From Anaeromyces robustus (lineage: Eukaryota > Neocallimastigomycota > Neocallimastigomycetes > Neocallimastigales > Neocallimastigaceae), in contig MCFG01000373.1 of NCBI GenBank assembly GCA_002104895.1, positions 1 to 64,000 of the forward strand: DNA of 64,000 nucleotides, in the 5' to 3' direction. Numbering within the stretch: the stretch's first letter is position 1; each line of letters begins with the position of its first letter. This document shows, in pieces, positions 40,201-51,265 of this stretch. Below the pieces are notes generated by a model. It worked only from the letters and a program-made list of their open reading frames with translations, did not search any database and was not told where the DNA came from. The translations under genes and the position numbers were made by a program.

Positions 40201-43200
40201 AAAATGGACAGAAGACGGTGAAATTGAATATTTGGGAAGAATTGATTTCCAAGTTAAAATTAATGGACAAAGAATAGAATTAGGAGAAATCGAAAATACA
40301 ATAAATGAAATAGAAGAAATTAATCATTCTGTTGTTATTGATAGAGTTAAAGATAATGGTGAAAAGTATTTAGTATGTTATTATATTTCACAAAGTAAAG
40401 TAGAAGGTAAAGTTATTAGATCATACTTAAATAAAAAATTACCAAAATATATGATTCCATATTATTATAAAAGAATTTCAGAAATTCCATTGTCAGTTAA
40501 TGGTAAGTTAAACAGAAATGCTTTACCAGAACCAAATATTAAAGATATAGTTAAAGAAAAATTATGTTAAACCAGAAACACAATATGAAAAAATAATATG
40601 TAAAATATATTCAAATATATTTAATATTAATGAAAATGAAGTAGGAAAAATGACTGATTTCTATGAATTAGGTGGTAATAGTTTAAATGCTATAAGAATA
40701 TTATCTGTTATTGAAAAAGAATTGAATATTAAATTATATGTTAAAGATATCCTTTCTAATCCAATAATTTGTGATTTAAGTAAACTTATTGAAAATAACA
40801 TTGGAAAAGAGAATTCTTTATATCATATGGAAATTATTGAAAAACGTAATTGTAAGGAATTTCCAGTTACTTCACAACAATTAGGTGTTTATCTTGATTC
40901 TATTAAATATCCTAATAGTATTATATATAATGTACCAAGTATACTTAAATTAAATAAAGACATTGATATTGAAAAGTTAAAAGAAGCATTTAATAGATTA
41001 TTCCAAAATCAAGAAATATTAAGAAGTAAATATTATGAAAAAGAAAATAATGGTAAAATTGAAGTTTATGGTTTTATTGATGATAATTGTTCTTTATCTT
41101 TTGAAGAATATACATATGATAATATAAAATCATTTATAAGACCATTTGATTTATCAAAATCACCTTTAATGAGAGTAGGTTTTATTAAAGATGAAGTATT
41201 ATTAATTGATATGCATCATATCATTTCAGATGGTTCGACAATGTTAATTATTCAAAATGAATTAAATAACTATTATAATAACGAAAAATTAAATCATAAA
41301 TTAGAAATACAGTTCAGTGATTATGCTCTATATATGAAAGAAAAGAAAAATAATGAATATTATGAAAAAGAAATTGAATTTTATAAAGAAATGTTTTCAT
41401 GTGAATATGAATTATTAAATATTCCAATGAAAGATAGATTAATGAATAATAAAGATTTAGAAGACAGAAATATAGAAAATAATTGTGTTGATTGTAATAA
41501 AATTATTGACAAATTAACTTCTACATCCATTAATGAATATATTAAAAAACATGAAATTAGTAAAGCAGCCTTCTTCATCAGTATATATGGATATGTTTTA
41601 TTTAAATATACTGGACAAGACATAATTTATAGTTCAATAATTAACGCAAACAAAAATAATCATTATGTTGAAAACATGATTGGTATGTTTGTTAGTACTC
41701 AACCAATATTATTGAAATATGAAAATGAAAATAACTCTTTCTTAGAAATTATTAAAGAAAATATGAATAACTTAATGGATATCTATAATAATCAAGAACT
41801 ATCATTTGCAGAATTATTAAAATTACTAAAATTAAAGAAAGTAAATAATTCATTTATTTATCAACCAAAAGTAATATTTAAAAATAATATAGAAAATAGC
41901 ATTTTCTCTTATAATGATAATATAGAAACCTTTTCATTATATGAAAATTTAAATGAATTAATTGATAATGAAATTTCCAAATTTGATATTACATTTAATG
42001 TTATTGAAAATGAAGATAACTATTTAATTTCAGTTACATATAATAGTTATCTTTATGAATCAAAAATTATAAATGAAATTGTTAATAGCTTTATTGAAGT
42101 AACAAAACATATTTCAGAATTTGATAACACTATTAATAATATTGAATATATTCCAGAAATTGAAAAAGAAAAAATCATTAATTCATTTAATAATAATGTA
42201 TATGAATATGATCATAATAAATTTTATCATGTTGAATTTAGTAGAATTGCTAAAGAAAAACCAAATAAATGTGCAGTTGTATGTAATAATGTTGAAATTA
42301 CTTTCAAACAATTAGATGAAATGAGTAATTCATTAGCTCATTATTTAAGAAAACAAAATATTGGAAGAAACGATATTATTCCAGTTATAAGTGAACGTTC
42401 ATATTTCTTTATTATTGCTATTTTAGCAGTAATGAAATCTGGCGCAGCTTATTTACCAATTGATCCTGAATTCCCAAGAGAACGTATAGAATATATGGTT
42501 AATGAAGTTAAACCAAAATTAATATTAAAATATGTAACAGACAAAGAGAATAATAATAAAATCAATTTGAAAATATACCAGAATATAAATTAGAAACACA
42601 TAATTATGAAAATGAAAAATTTGAAATTAATAATATTAATGAAAGTGAAGATCTTTGTTATTTATTATATACATCTGGTACAACTGGAAAACCAAAGGAG
42701 CAATGATTACACATGATAATATAATTAATTATTGTCTTTACACTCACACAATTAATGGAAAAGATGATATTTTTGAAGATGAAATTGATAATGCATTAGC
42801 AATTTGTAAATTCACACATGATATTTCAATTGCTGAAATAAATTATCCTTTATTAAGAGGAAGTAAAATTATTTTATCAAATGATGAAGAATTCAATAAT
42901 CCTGAATTATTAAGTAATTTAATTACTAAATATAATGTTCAATATATATTTACAGTTCCATCAAGAATGAATAGTTATATGAGTAATGAAATATTTTCTA
43001 AGTCTATTTAGATGTTAAATGGATTATTTTAGGAGGAGAAAAAATTGATAGTAATATAGTTAATAAAATTCAAAATAATAGTAATGGTAAAGTATTATCT
43101 GTTTATGGACCAACAGAAACCCGTTTTTCGAATATTAAGATAATGGAAAAAATTGAAGAAGATGATCAATCAAAAATCACAGCTGGAAAACCATTATGTA

Positions 43201-46200
43201 ATTTCAAAATGTATATATTAGATAAATATTTGAAACCAGTTCCAATAGGTATTAAAGGTGAAATATATATTGCAGGAGTTGGAGTTGGTAAAGGATATTT
43301 AAATCGTGAAGAATTAACTAAAGAAAAATTTATTGAATGTCCATATTATTATGTAAATGGAAAGCCAGGTATAATGTACAAAACTGGAGATATTGGTAAA
43401 TGGACTGAAGATGGAGAAATTATATGTTTAGGAAGACAAGATTTCCAAGTTAAAATTCGTGGTCAAAGAATTGAATTAGGAGAAATTGAAAATTGTATTA
43501 AAGAGATTAAAGGAATTACTAATTCAGTAGTTATTGATAAAAAGAATGACAATAATGATGTATATTTAATTGGATATTATATTAGTACAATTGATATTAA
43601 TAAATTAGAAATTAGAAATCATTTAAGAAATAAATTACCAGTTTATATGATTCCTAGATTCTTTAAAAAGCTTGATAAATTACCACTTACTAATAATGGT
43701 AAATTAGATAGAAGATCATTACCAGAACTTACTACTGAAGATATAGTTAATGAAGAATATATTGCACCCGAATCAGAAGTTGAAAAAACAATTTGTAAAA
43801 TTTATAGTGAAATTTTCAATATTGAAGAAAATTTAATTGGAATAATGAGTAACTTTTATGAAATAGGAGGTGATAGTTTAAATGCTATAAAAATTGTATC
43901 ATCAATTGAAAAAGAATTAAAAATAAAAATTAGCATTAAAGAAATTCTTTCTAATCCAATAATTTGTGATTTAAGTAAATATATTGAAAGTATTACTAAT
44001 GATGATAATAAAACAAATAATATTGATATTATTGAAAAACGTAATTGTAAGGAATTCCCAGTTACTTCACAACAATTAGGTGTTTACATTGATTCAATAA
44101 AAAGTCCAGAAGTATTTATATAATGTTCCAGTTTTAATAAGACTAAATAAAAACATTAATATTGAAAAGTTAAAAGAAGCATTTAATAAATTATTCCAAA
44201 ATCAAGAAATATTAAGAAGTAAATATTATGAAAAAGAAAATAATGGTAAAATTGAAGTTTATGGTTTTATTGATGATAATTGTTCTTTATCTTTTGAAGA
44301 ATATACATATGATAATGTAAAATCATTTATAAGACCATTTGATTTATCAAAAGCACCTTTAATGAGAGTAGGTTTTATTAAAGATGAAGTATTATTGATA
44401 GATTTACATCATATTATTGCAGATGGTGCAACAATGTTAATTATTCAAAATGAATTAAATAATTATTATAATGATCTTGAAATTCAAGATTTAGATATTC
44501 AATTTAGTGACTATGCAATTGATTGGAATGAGAGAAAAAATAATGGTAGTTTTGAAAAACAAATTGAATTCTATAAAGAAATGTTTTCATGTGATTATGA
44601 TTTATTAAATATTCCTAAAAAAGATACTAATATAAATAAGTTACTTGAAAATGAAAAAGAAAAAGATAAATCCATGCTGGTTCTAAGAGTAAAACAATTG
44701 ATAAAGAAACTACTAAATTAATTAATAAATATGTTAAAAATAATAATATTAGCAAAACAGCATTTTCATTAATATATATGGATATGTATTATCTAAATAT
44801 AGTGGACAAGATATAATTTATACTTCAATTATGAGTGCTAATCGTAATAATAGATATGTTGCTAATATGATTGGTATGCTTATCAGTACTCAACCAGTAT
44901 TATTAAAATATGAGAATGAAGAAAGTTCATTCTTAGAAACTATTAAACACAATATGAATGTGTTATATGATGTATACAATAATCAAGATATATCTTTTTC
45001 CGAATTAATTAATTCATTAAAATTAAAGAGAATAAATAATTCATTTATTTACCAACCATATAATAGGATTAACAATAATAATAATAATAATAATTTAATT
45101 AATATATTTGCTGAAAATGAATTTATAGAGATGAATTCAATTTTTAAACAAAAGGAAGATAATAATTCCAAATTTGATATTTGTTTATGTGTTTCAGAAA
45201 ATTATGACGATTATACAATTACAATTGAATATAATAATGAGTTATATGATTCTCATATGATTAGTAACATTCTTGATAGTTATTTTGAAACTCTTAAGTA
45301 TATGAATATGTTTAATAATCCTGTTAAAGAAATTGAATATATTCCTCATGATACAAAAGAAAAGATTATAAATGGCTTTAATTATGACATTAATAATTCT
45401 GATTGTAATAAATTATATCATGAAGAATTTTGTAAAATGGCACTACAATATCCAGAGAAATGTGCAATTGTTTATAATGATATTAAAATTAGTTATAAGA
45501 AATTAGATGAACTATCTAATTCATTAGCACATTATTTAAGAGAGCATGGAATAACTAGAAATGACATCGTTCCAGTAATTTGTGATCGTTCATATCATTA
45601 TATAATTAGTACACTTGCTATTTCAAAGGCTGGAGGTGCATTTTTCCCTATTGATAAGAAATTCCCAATAGATCGTATTCAAACTATTTTAAGCGATGTT
45701 AATCCAAAAATTGTTATTTTATATGATGTTCATAATACTCTTAAAAATAAATTAAATTTGGATTATAATATTTATGATATACAAAATCATGATTATAATA
45801 TTAATCAAAGCCCAATTAAAAATATAAATGAACCAGATGATACTTGTTACGTTTTATCGACTTCAGGTACTACTGGTAAACCAAAGGCAACATTAGTAAG
45901 TCACTTTAATATCTATAATTACATAAGATCTTTCCAAGGGGATAATGATCAAATACATTGTATCTATAATTTATTTATTAAAAAGAATAAAGTTAAAAAC
46001 ATGTTATCAATTGCAAATTTCCCATTCGATCTTTCTCATATAGAAATTACATTTAGCTTAATTCATGGATTAACAATTATTTTAGTTGATGACAATTTAA
46101 GTGAGGATATTTCACTATTTGCAGAATATATCTTCAAAAATGATGTTGATTTTATTACTACTACACCTACCAGATTTAAATTATTTATGGAAAATGATGA

Positions 46201-48833
46201 AATTTAAATCATATATAAGTATTATTAAAGTTATAGTTTTCATTGGTGAAGTATTACCATTAAGCTTATGTGAAATGATTCACAAATATTCCAATTGTAA
46301 AATTTACAATAGTTATGGTCCTACAGAATGTGCTGTTACTTGTACTTATAAGGAAATTGACGATAAAGTAGAAAAGAAAATTACTATAGGTAAACCACTT
46401 TGTAATTGTAAATTATACATTGTCGATAAATATATGAATGTAGTTCCTGTTGGAGTTGAAGGTGAGATTGTTATTGGTGGTTATGGTGTTGGAAAAGGGT
46501 ACTTAAATAATGATGATTTAACAAATGAAAAATTCATTAAATGTCCTTACGTCGTTAAGGATAATGATATTCATAATAGTATTATGTACAGAACAGGTGA
46601 TATTGGTAAATGGACAGAAAATGGAGAAATTGAATGTTTAGGAAGAATGGACTTCCAAGTTAAAATTAATGGACACAGAATTGAATTAGGAGAAATAGAA
46701 ACTGTTGTAAAAGAAATAAATGAAATTGAACATATAGTAGTTATTGATAAAACTAAAGAAGAAACAGGCGAGAAATATTTAATATGTTATTATATACTAA
46801 AAAATAATCAAGGTGATGATGACACTTGAAGAAAAATAAAAATATAATAAGATCTTATTTGAAGAAAAAATTACCATTGTATATGGTACCTAATTATTAT
46901 AAACAAATTAATGAAATTCCATTAACTAATAGTGGAAAGTTAAATAGAAAAGAATTACCAGAAACCTGTAGAGAGGATTTAATTGAAGAAAAATACATTG
47001 CCCCTGAAACTGAAATTGAAAAATTAATATGTAAAATTTATAGTTCATTATTTAATATTAATGAAAATGAAATTGGAAAAATGAGTAACTTTTATGAATT
47101 AGGTGGTGATAGTTTTTATGCTATTAGAATGATTGCCGAAATTAAGAAAATGCTTCAAATTAAACTTAATATCAAAGATATAATGGATAATTCTTTGTCA
47201 GCGATTTAGCTACATTAATTGAAAATATATTAATAAATAATGATCAAAAATATCAAGTTGAATATATTGAAAGATACAATAAGGATGAATTTCCAATGAT
47301 GTCAATGCTATCATCTCTTGCAGGATGTAAAGATATTTCTATTTATTCTGATAAAATAAAATCTTCATCTAATCATATTTGTCATTTTTACAAAATAGCT
47401 GAAGGTATTGATATTGAAAAGTTGATAAGTTTATTTGATATAATTATTAAGAGACATGAAGTATTAAAAACAGTATTTATAGAAAAAACTATTAATAACC
47501 AAAGATCTATTTATGGAAAAATAAAAAATAATTTAGAATTAAATATTGAACAATATAATATTAATAATTTCGTTGAATTTATAAGACCATTTGATTTAAC
47601 CAAAGATTCATTAATTAGAGTTGGTTTAATTGAAAAATATGTCTTAATGATAGATATAAATCACACTATTTGTGATGGATATTCCTTTGGTATATTAACT
47701 AATGAATTATTTAAATTATATAATGGTGAATCACTTGATGAATTACCTATTCAATATAGTGATTATGCAATTTATTATGAAGAAAAAGAAAATAATATGG
47801 AAATAATGATTATCAACTTAAATATTATCAATCCTTATTTGATGAAGAATATGATATTATAAACTTACCACAAAAAACTATTGAAAAAAAGAAAATAAAA
47901 AAGCTGTATATAAAGATTTAATAGTTAAGACGGGTTCTGGAGCATATAATATAATTAACAAAATTTCAAAAGAACATAATTTATCAAAGACAGCTATATT
48001 TTTAATTATTTATAGTTTTGTTATGTCAGCTTATTCTGGTCAAAAGAATATATTTTCATCTATCATGAGTTCTAATAGAACTAATACTTATACTGAAAGT
48101 TTAATTGGTTTATTCGCAAGATTTATTCCAATATTAATTAAAATAGAAGATATCAATTTAATTGACTTAATTAAACAATATATGGATGTAATATTAACTT
48201 GTTTCAGTTATAATATGTCGTATTCAAGTATTTCTAATGGACTTGATCTTCCTCCATGTAATTCATGGTTTAAATACGATACTCAAGAAATGATTTCTAT
48301 TGATAATAATAAAAATGGTGATTTCCTTGAACAAATAAATACTAATGAGGTTTATAAAATATTTAAAAAAGAAGATCATATAAAACATAGTGAAGTTAAT
48401 GATTCTATGAAGGAGCAGATTTATTCCTTACTGTATATGAAGTCAATAATACTTTTGAATTTTTATTTATATATAATTCAGATTTATATGAAAGATCATT
48501 AATTTCAAGTATTCTTGATGACATTATTAAAATAATAAACAATGAGGAGTATTTTAAAATGAATATTAATATGATTAAAGATAATATTTTACATGAAAAC
48601 AAATATTATTAATATTCCAAAAATAAATGATTTCAATAATAATGATAGAATGAAACAAGAAAAAGCAATAATAACAATATATACATGAAAATATAATTAA
48701 TAACGAAAATGATATAGAACAAAATACTAATAATTATATTGAAAATAAAGCTATTTTAAATAAAAACAAAAAACACTCAAATATATTTAAAAAATGCTTT
48801 AAAAAAATTAAACATTTATTCAAAAATATTTAA
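28108..48833 (+). CDS. Hexamodular nonribosomal peptide synthetase with terminal C domain (frame-interrupted)
   Basis: A multimodular NRPS of about 6,900 codons: C1*-A1-T1, C2-A2-T2, C3-A3-T3, C4-A4-T4, C5-A5-T5, C6-A6-T6, C7. A domains choose and adenylate the building block, T domains carry it on phosphopantetheine, C domains join the units. There is no intron, thioesterase, reductase or epimerase. The eukaryotic start is ATG at 28108 (an earlier TTG at 28093 is not used as a start here). The frame is interrupted about twenty times, mostly by one-base shifts in A or T runs, with one plain in-frame stop near 38972. In contrast 29072-34459 is open for 1,795 codons. A lysine-rich tail ([13 protein letters not shown]) ends near 48833. 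Intronless bacterial-type NRPS genes are known in anaerobic fungi and are thought to be acquired from bacteria; that origin is an inference here. The peptide product cannot be stated. Confidence 0.9.
31241..34440 (+). other. NRPS module 2: C-A-T
   Basis: C2 (about 31270-32580) has an intact HHIIFDG. A2 (about 32630-34160) has [18 protein letters not shown] at A4 (Asp235 present), YGPSE at A5, YKTGDLGRW at A7 and [12 protein letters not shown] at A10. Pocket residues read by eye: D-A-D-T-I-G-S-V-V plus the A10 Lys. An acidic residue at position 239 suggests a polar or basic side chain, but this is weak. T2 carries LGGDSVN (Ser near 34300). This module lies wholly in the long undamaged frame apart from a one-base shift near 34430 at the end of T2. 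Confidence 0.88.
34441..37640 (+). other. NRPS module 3: C-A-T, near-copy of module 5
   Basis: C3 (about 34470-35780) has HHIISDG. A3 (about 35830-37340) has [10 protein letters not shown] at A3, HDISVGE at A4 (Asp235 kept, the usual Phe replaced by His), YGPTETT at A5, YKTGDIGKW at A7, [15 protein letters not shown] at A8 and [10 protein letters not shown] at A10. Pocket residues by eye: D-I-G-S-I-G-I-V-V. T3 carries IGGDSLNA. From about 35790 to the start of C4 the DNA is nearly identical to module 5. Frame shifts near 36305 (inside core A3, where the A run is one short) and 36770 (A run one longer than in module 5). Confidence 0.88.
37641..40810 (+). other. NRPS module 4: C-A-T
   Basis: C4 (about 37650-38950) has HHIIADG. 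A4 (about 39010-40530) starts almost identical to A3 and A5, then diverges; it has [18 protein letters not shown] at A4, YGPTEAT at A5, YRTGDLGKW at A7, [15 protein letters not shown] at A8 and [12 protein letters not shown] at A10. Pocket residues by eye: D-M-A-S-L-G-G-V-C. T4 reads LGGNSLNA, so the usual Asp before the phosphopantetheine Ser is Asn. An in-frame stop (TAA for TCA in the sister copies) lies near 38972, and one-base shifts lie near 37665, 39255, 39930, 40170 and 40570. This is the most damaged module. Confidence 0.85.
40811..44010 (+). other. NRPS module 5: C-A-T, near-copy of module 3
   Basis: C5 (about 40850-42150) has HHIISDG and lies in a 647-codon open frame. A5 (about 42220-43730) has [17 protein letters not shown] at A4, YGPTETR at A5, YKTGDIGKW at A7 and [10 protein letters not shown] at A10. 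Pocket residues by eye: D-I-A-S-I-G-V, with the last two positions blurred by a three-base deletion next to A5 relative to module 3. T5 carries IGGDSLNA. It shares with module 3 the same one-base shortfall in core A3 (near 42690), and has its own shifts near 42560 and 43010. Predicted to select the same or a very similar residue as module 3. Confidence 0.87.
44011..47250 (+). other. NRPS module 6: C-A-T
   Basis: C6 (about 44040-45350) has HHIIADG; its first part is nearly identical to C4. A6 (about 45410-46960) has [11 protein letters not shown] at A3, FDLSHIE at A4, YGPTECA at A5, YRTGDIGKW at A7, [15 protein letters not shown] at A8 and [11 protein letters not shown] at A10. Pocket residues by eye: D-L-I-T-V-I-S-V-T, distinct from all other modules. 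T6 reads LGGDSFYA. An Asn run (positions about 45067-45095) sits in the C-to-A linker region. One-base shifts near 44110, 44680, 44765, 46200, 46825 and 47205. Confidence 0.86.
47251..48833 (+). other. NRPS terminal condensation-like domain C7 and lysine-rich tail
   Basis: C7 (about 47280-48612) is the most divergent C domain. Its active-site motif is NHTICDG: the first His of HHxxxDG is Asn, but the second, catalytic His and the DG are kept. Nothing follows except a tail ending in [13 protein letters not shown] near 48833. Position and retained His fit a release domain comparable to fungal terminal C (CT) domains that cyclise or transfer the finished peptide; this is an inference. Frame shifts near 47830 and 48430 and again near 48600 interrupt it. 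Confidence 0.75.
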
Positions 48834-49500
48834 AAATATTGAAAATGCTATAAAAAAAATTAAAAATGCTACAAAAAAAAAAAATTGAAAATGCTACAAA
48901 ATTATTCATATAAATACCAAAAAATGAAAAGACTTTTAAAAAAATAAAATACTTTAAAAAAATTTATAATGCTAATATCGATAATATAAAAATGCATAAA
49001 AAAAAAAAAAAAAAAAATACCAACAATATGAAAATGCTAAAAAAAATATATATATATTAAAATAAATACCAACAATATGAAAATGCTAAAAAAAATAATA
49101 ATAATAATAAAATAAAATAAATACCAACAATATGAAAATGCTAAAAAAAATAAAATAAAAAAAAATACCAACAATATGAAAATGCTAAAAAAAAAAAAAT
49201 ATAAAATAAATACCAACAATATGAAAATGCTAAAATTAAAATAAAATAAAATAAATACCAACAATATGAAAATGCTAAAAAAAAAAAAAAAATAAAATAA
49301 ATACCAACAATATGAAAATGCTAAAAAAAAAAATAAAATATTAAAAAAATACCAACAATATGAAAATGCTAAAAAAAAAATAATAATAAAATAAAATAAA
49401 ATAAATACCAACAATATGAAAATGCTAAAAAAAAAATAATAATAATAATAAAAAATAAAATAAAATAAATACAAAAATATGAAAATGCAAACTAATATAA
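48834..49500. repeat. Minisatellite directly downstream of the NRPS
   Basis: From about 49018 to 49490 some nine to ten copies of a unit of about 42-58 bp: ATACCAACAATATGAAAATG, then CTA, then an A-rich spacer of varying length. Before it, 48836-48990 has looser repeats of the GAAAATGCTA word. That word resembles the AAAAAATGCTTTAAAAAAA at the NRPS 3' end, so the array may have grown from the gene's own tail. A minus-strand open frame of 158 codons across the array is an artefact. Confidence 0.88.
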
Positions 49501-49510
49501 AAACCAATTT

Positions 49511-49547
<37 letters not shown>

Positions 49548-50185
49548 ATATTAAAAATATTTAAATCATAATATATATTAATATATTAAAATTTTAATTT
49601 TAAAAAAATTTAAATATATATTAATTGAATATTTAAAAATAATATTATGAAAAAAAAAAAAATTAAAAAGTATAGAAGAGGAAAAGTATATATATCAATG
49701 TATATATTCATATATATTCTTTTCTTATATAAATATATGTATAAATTTATTAATTAATATATTTAATTATTATTTTTATTATTTTTTTATTATATAATTT
49801 GGTTTTTTATATAATAATAAAAATAATAAATATAATAATTGTAATTTAAAAAAATAAAAAAATAGAATAAATCATTTATTTTATGTTTTTCATATATGAA
49901 AAACTCATTAAAATATATGATGAATATATGATATATATCGTATATATGAATAAAAAAAAAAAAAAAAAATGTAAAAATAAAAAAAAAATAAATAAAAAAT
50001 AAATAAATAATTTAAATAATTAAATAATTGATGTTTTTATATTTTTTGAATTATATAAATTATATAATGTTTAATAAAACAAAAAGAGATTATTTAATTA
50101 AAAAATTATATAATTATTATTTCGATTTTATGGATAAAAATAATTTTATAAAAATTGTACAATAAGCAACATTGTATATAAATAA
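49501..50185. other. A/T-rich desert after the NRPS
   Basis: A run of about 35 A at 49511-49545, then simple A/T sequence. No gene seen. Confidence 0.5.
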
Positions 50186-50375
50186 TATAAAACTTAGGTT
50201 ATCATGGGATGAGTTTCAATGTTGATAATACAGAAAGACTGGTTCAGAAATTTAATATGAATGAGAAATTTCAAAAAATATATATATATATTAATTTCAT
50301 ACCCTACTTCTAATCTTGTTTATTGTCATGTACTACGTTGAATTTCTTTTTGTAATTTAATGATGATTAATTGAA
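50186..50375 (+). other. Compositionally richer island, possible small gene relic
   Basis: About 190 bases with less simple composition than their surroundings. ATG at 50209 opens a frame of about 34 codons that begins MSFNVDNTERLVQKF and runs into A/T sequence. No family is recognised. It could be an exon remnant or chance. Confidence 0.2.
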
Positions 50376-50682
50376 GGTCATATTTTTATTTTTATTTATT
50401 ATATATCTTTCAATATTATTTTTTTTTTTTTTTTAATTTTCACGTGTTATTTTGTTTTTATTATTATATAATAATAATATAATAATAAAAGCAAAAACTA
50501 AAAAATGTAATATCCTTTAATAACATATAAAATAATACTTTTTTTTTATTTATTTTAAATTTTTTTTTTTTTAATTAATAAAAAAAAATATTTTCCTACA
50601 TTTTTAACAAAAATTAAAATTTACACAGTACCATTATTATTATTATTACTTTACCAATAATCAAAACTAATAAACAATTTTT

Positions 50683-51265
50683 TTTTTTACCTCTCGAATG
50701 ACTCGTCGTTATTATAATTCACAAAATAATAATAAAAAAAAAAGAAGAACACTTATTTTTTTTTAGGATTTGTGAATCAAGAAATATTCTTTTTTTTTTT
50801 TCCTAAGAACTACAAAAAATTAATTGACGAACATCATCATTTTTCTTTTCCTTTTTAATTTCTATCTTTAATAGTACATTATTGACTTAACCAATTTTTT
50901 TTTTCCTTTTTTAATTTCTATCATTAACTGTACATTTTTAGCTTATTATTATTTTTTTTCCTTTTTTTAATTTCTATCTTTATTGTACACTATTGATCAA
51001 TCTACTGTTTTTCTTCCTTTTTTAATTTCTATCTTTAACTGTACATTATTGACCTATCTATTATTTCTTTATAACAAAAAAAACAAAACTCTCTTTCTTT
51101 ACTTTATAATAAAACTTTAAAAAGCTAAAATAAAAAATTTCTTTCAGGGGTTAGGTTTTTCATTAATAAAATTTATATAAATAGGGTTATTTCTATTTAA
51201 GTTAATATGTTTATGACCTTCTTTTTTTTTTTTACTTCTCGAATGTTATTATAATTTACAAAATG
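50683..51265. repeat. Direct repeat of about 45 bp, two copies
   Basis: TTTTTTTTACCTCTCGAATG followed by TTATTATAATTCACAAAAT at about 50683-50728 recurs as TTTTTTTTACTTCTCGAATG and TTATTATAATTTACAAAAT at about 51222-51263. The first copy has an extra ACTCGTCG between the halves. The tandem block at 50838-51062 lies between them. Confidence 0.6.
50838..51062. repeat. Four diverged tandem copies, unit about 57 bp
   Basis: The block CCTTTTTTAATTTCTATC, then TTTAACTGTACATTATTGAC, occurs four times at about 50848, 50904, 50957 and 51018. Copies differ at several positions, so the array is older than the minisatellites at 1447 and 49018. Confidence 0.82.

Noticed and set aside
49018-49490. CRISPR-like look: regular repeats with spacers
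   Set aside because: The spacers are simple A runs, not unique sequences, and the genome is eukaryotic; it is a minisatellite.
49037-49513. 158-codon minus-strand frame with repeated ILLVFILF-type units
   Set aside because: It is the complement of the minisatellite after the NRPS; the repeats explain the open frame.
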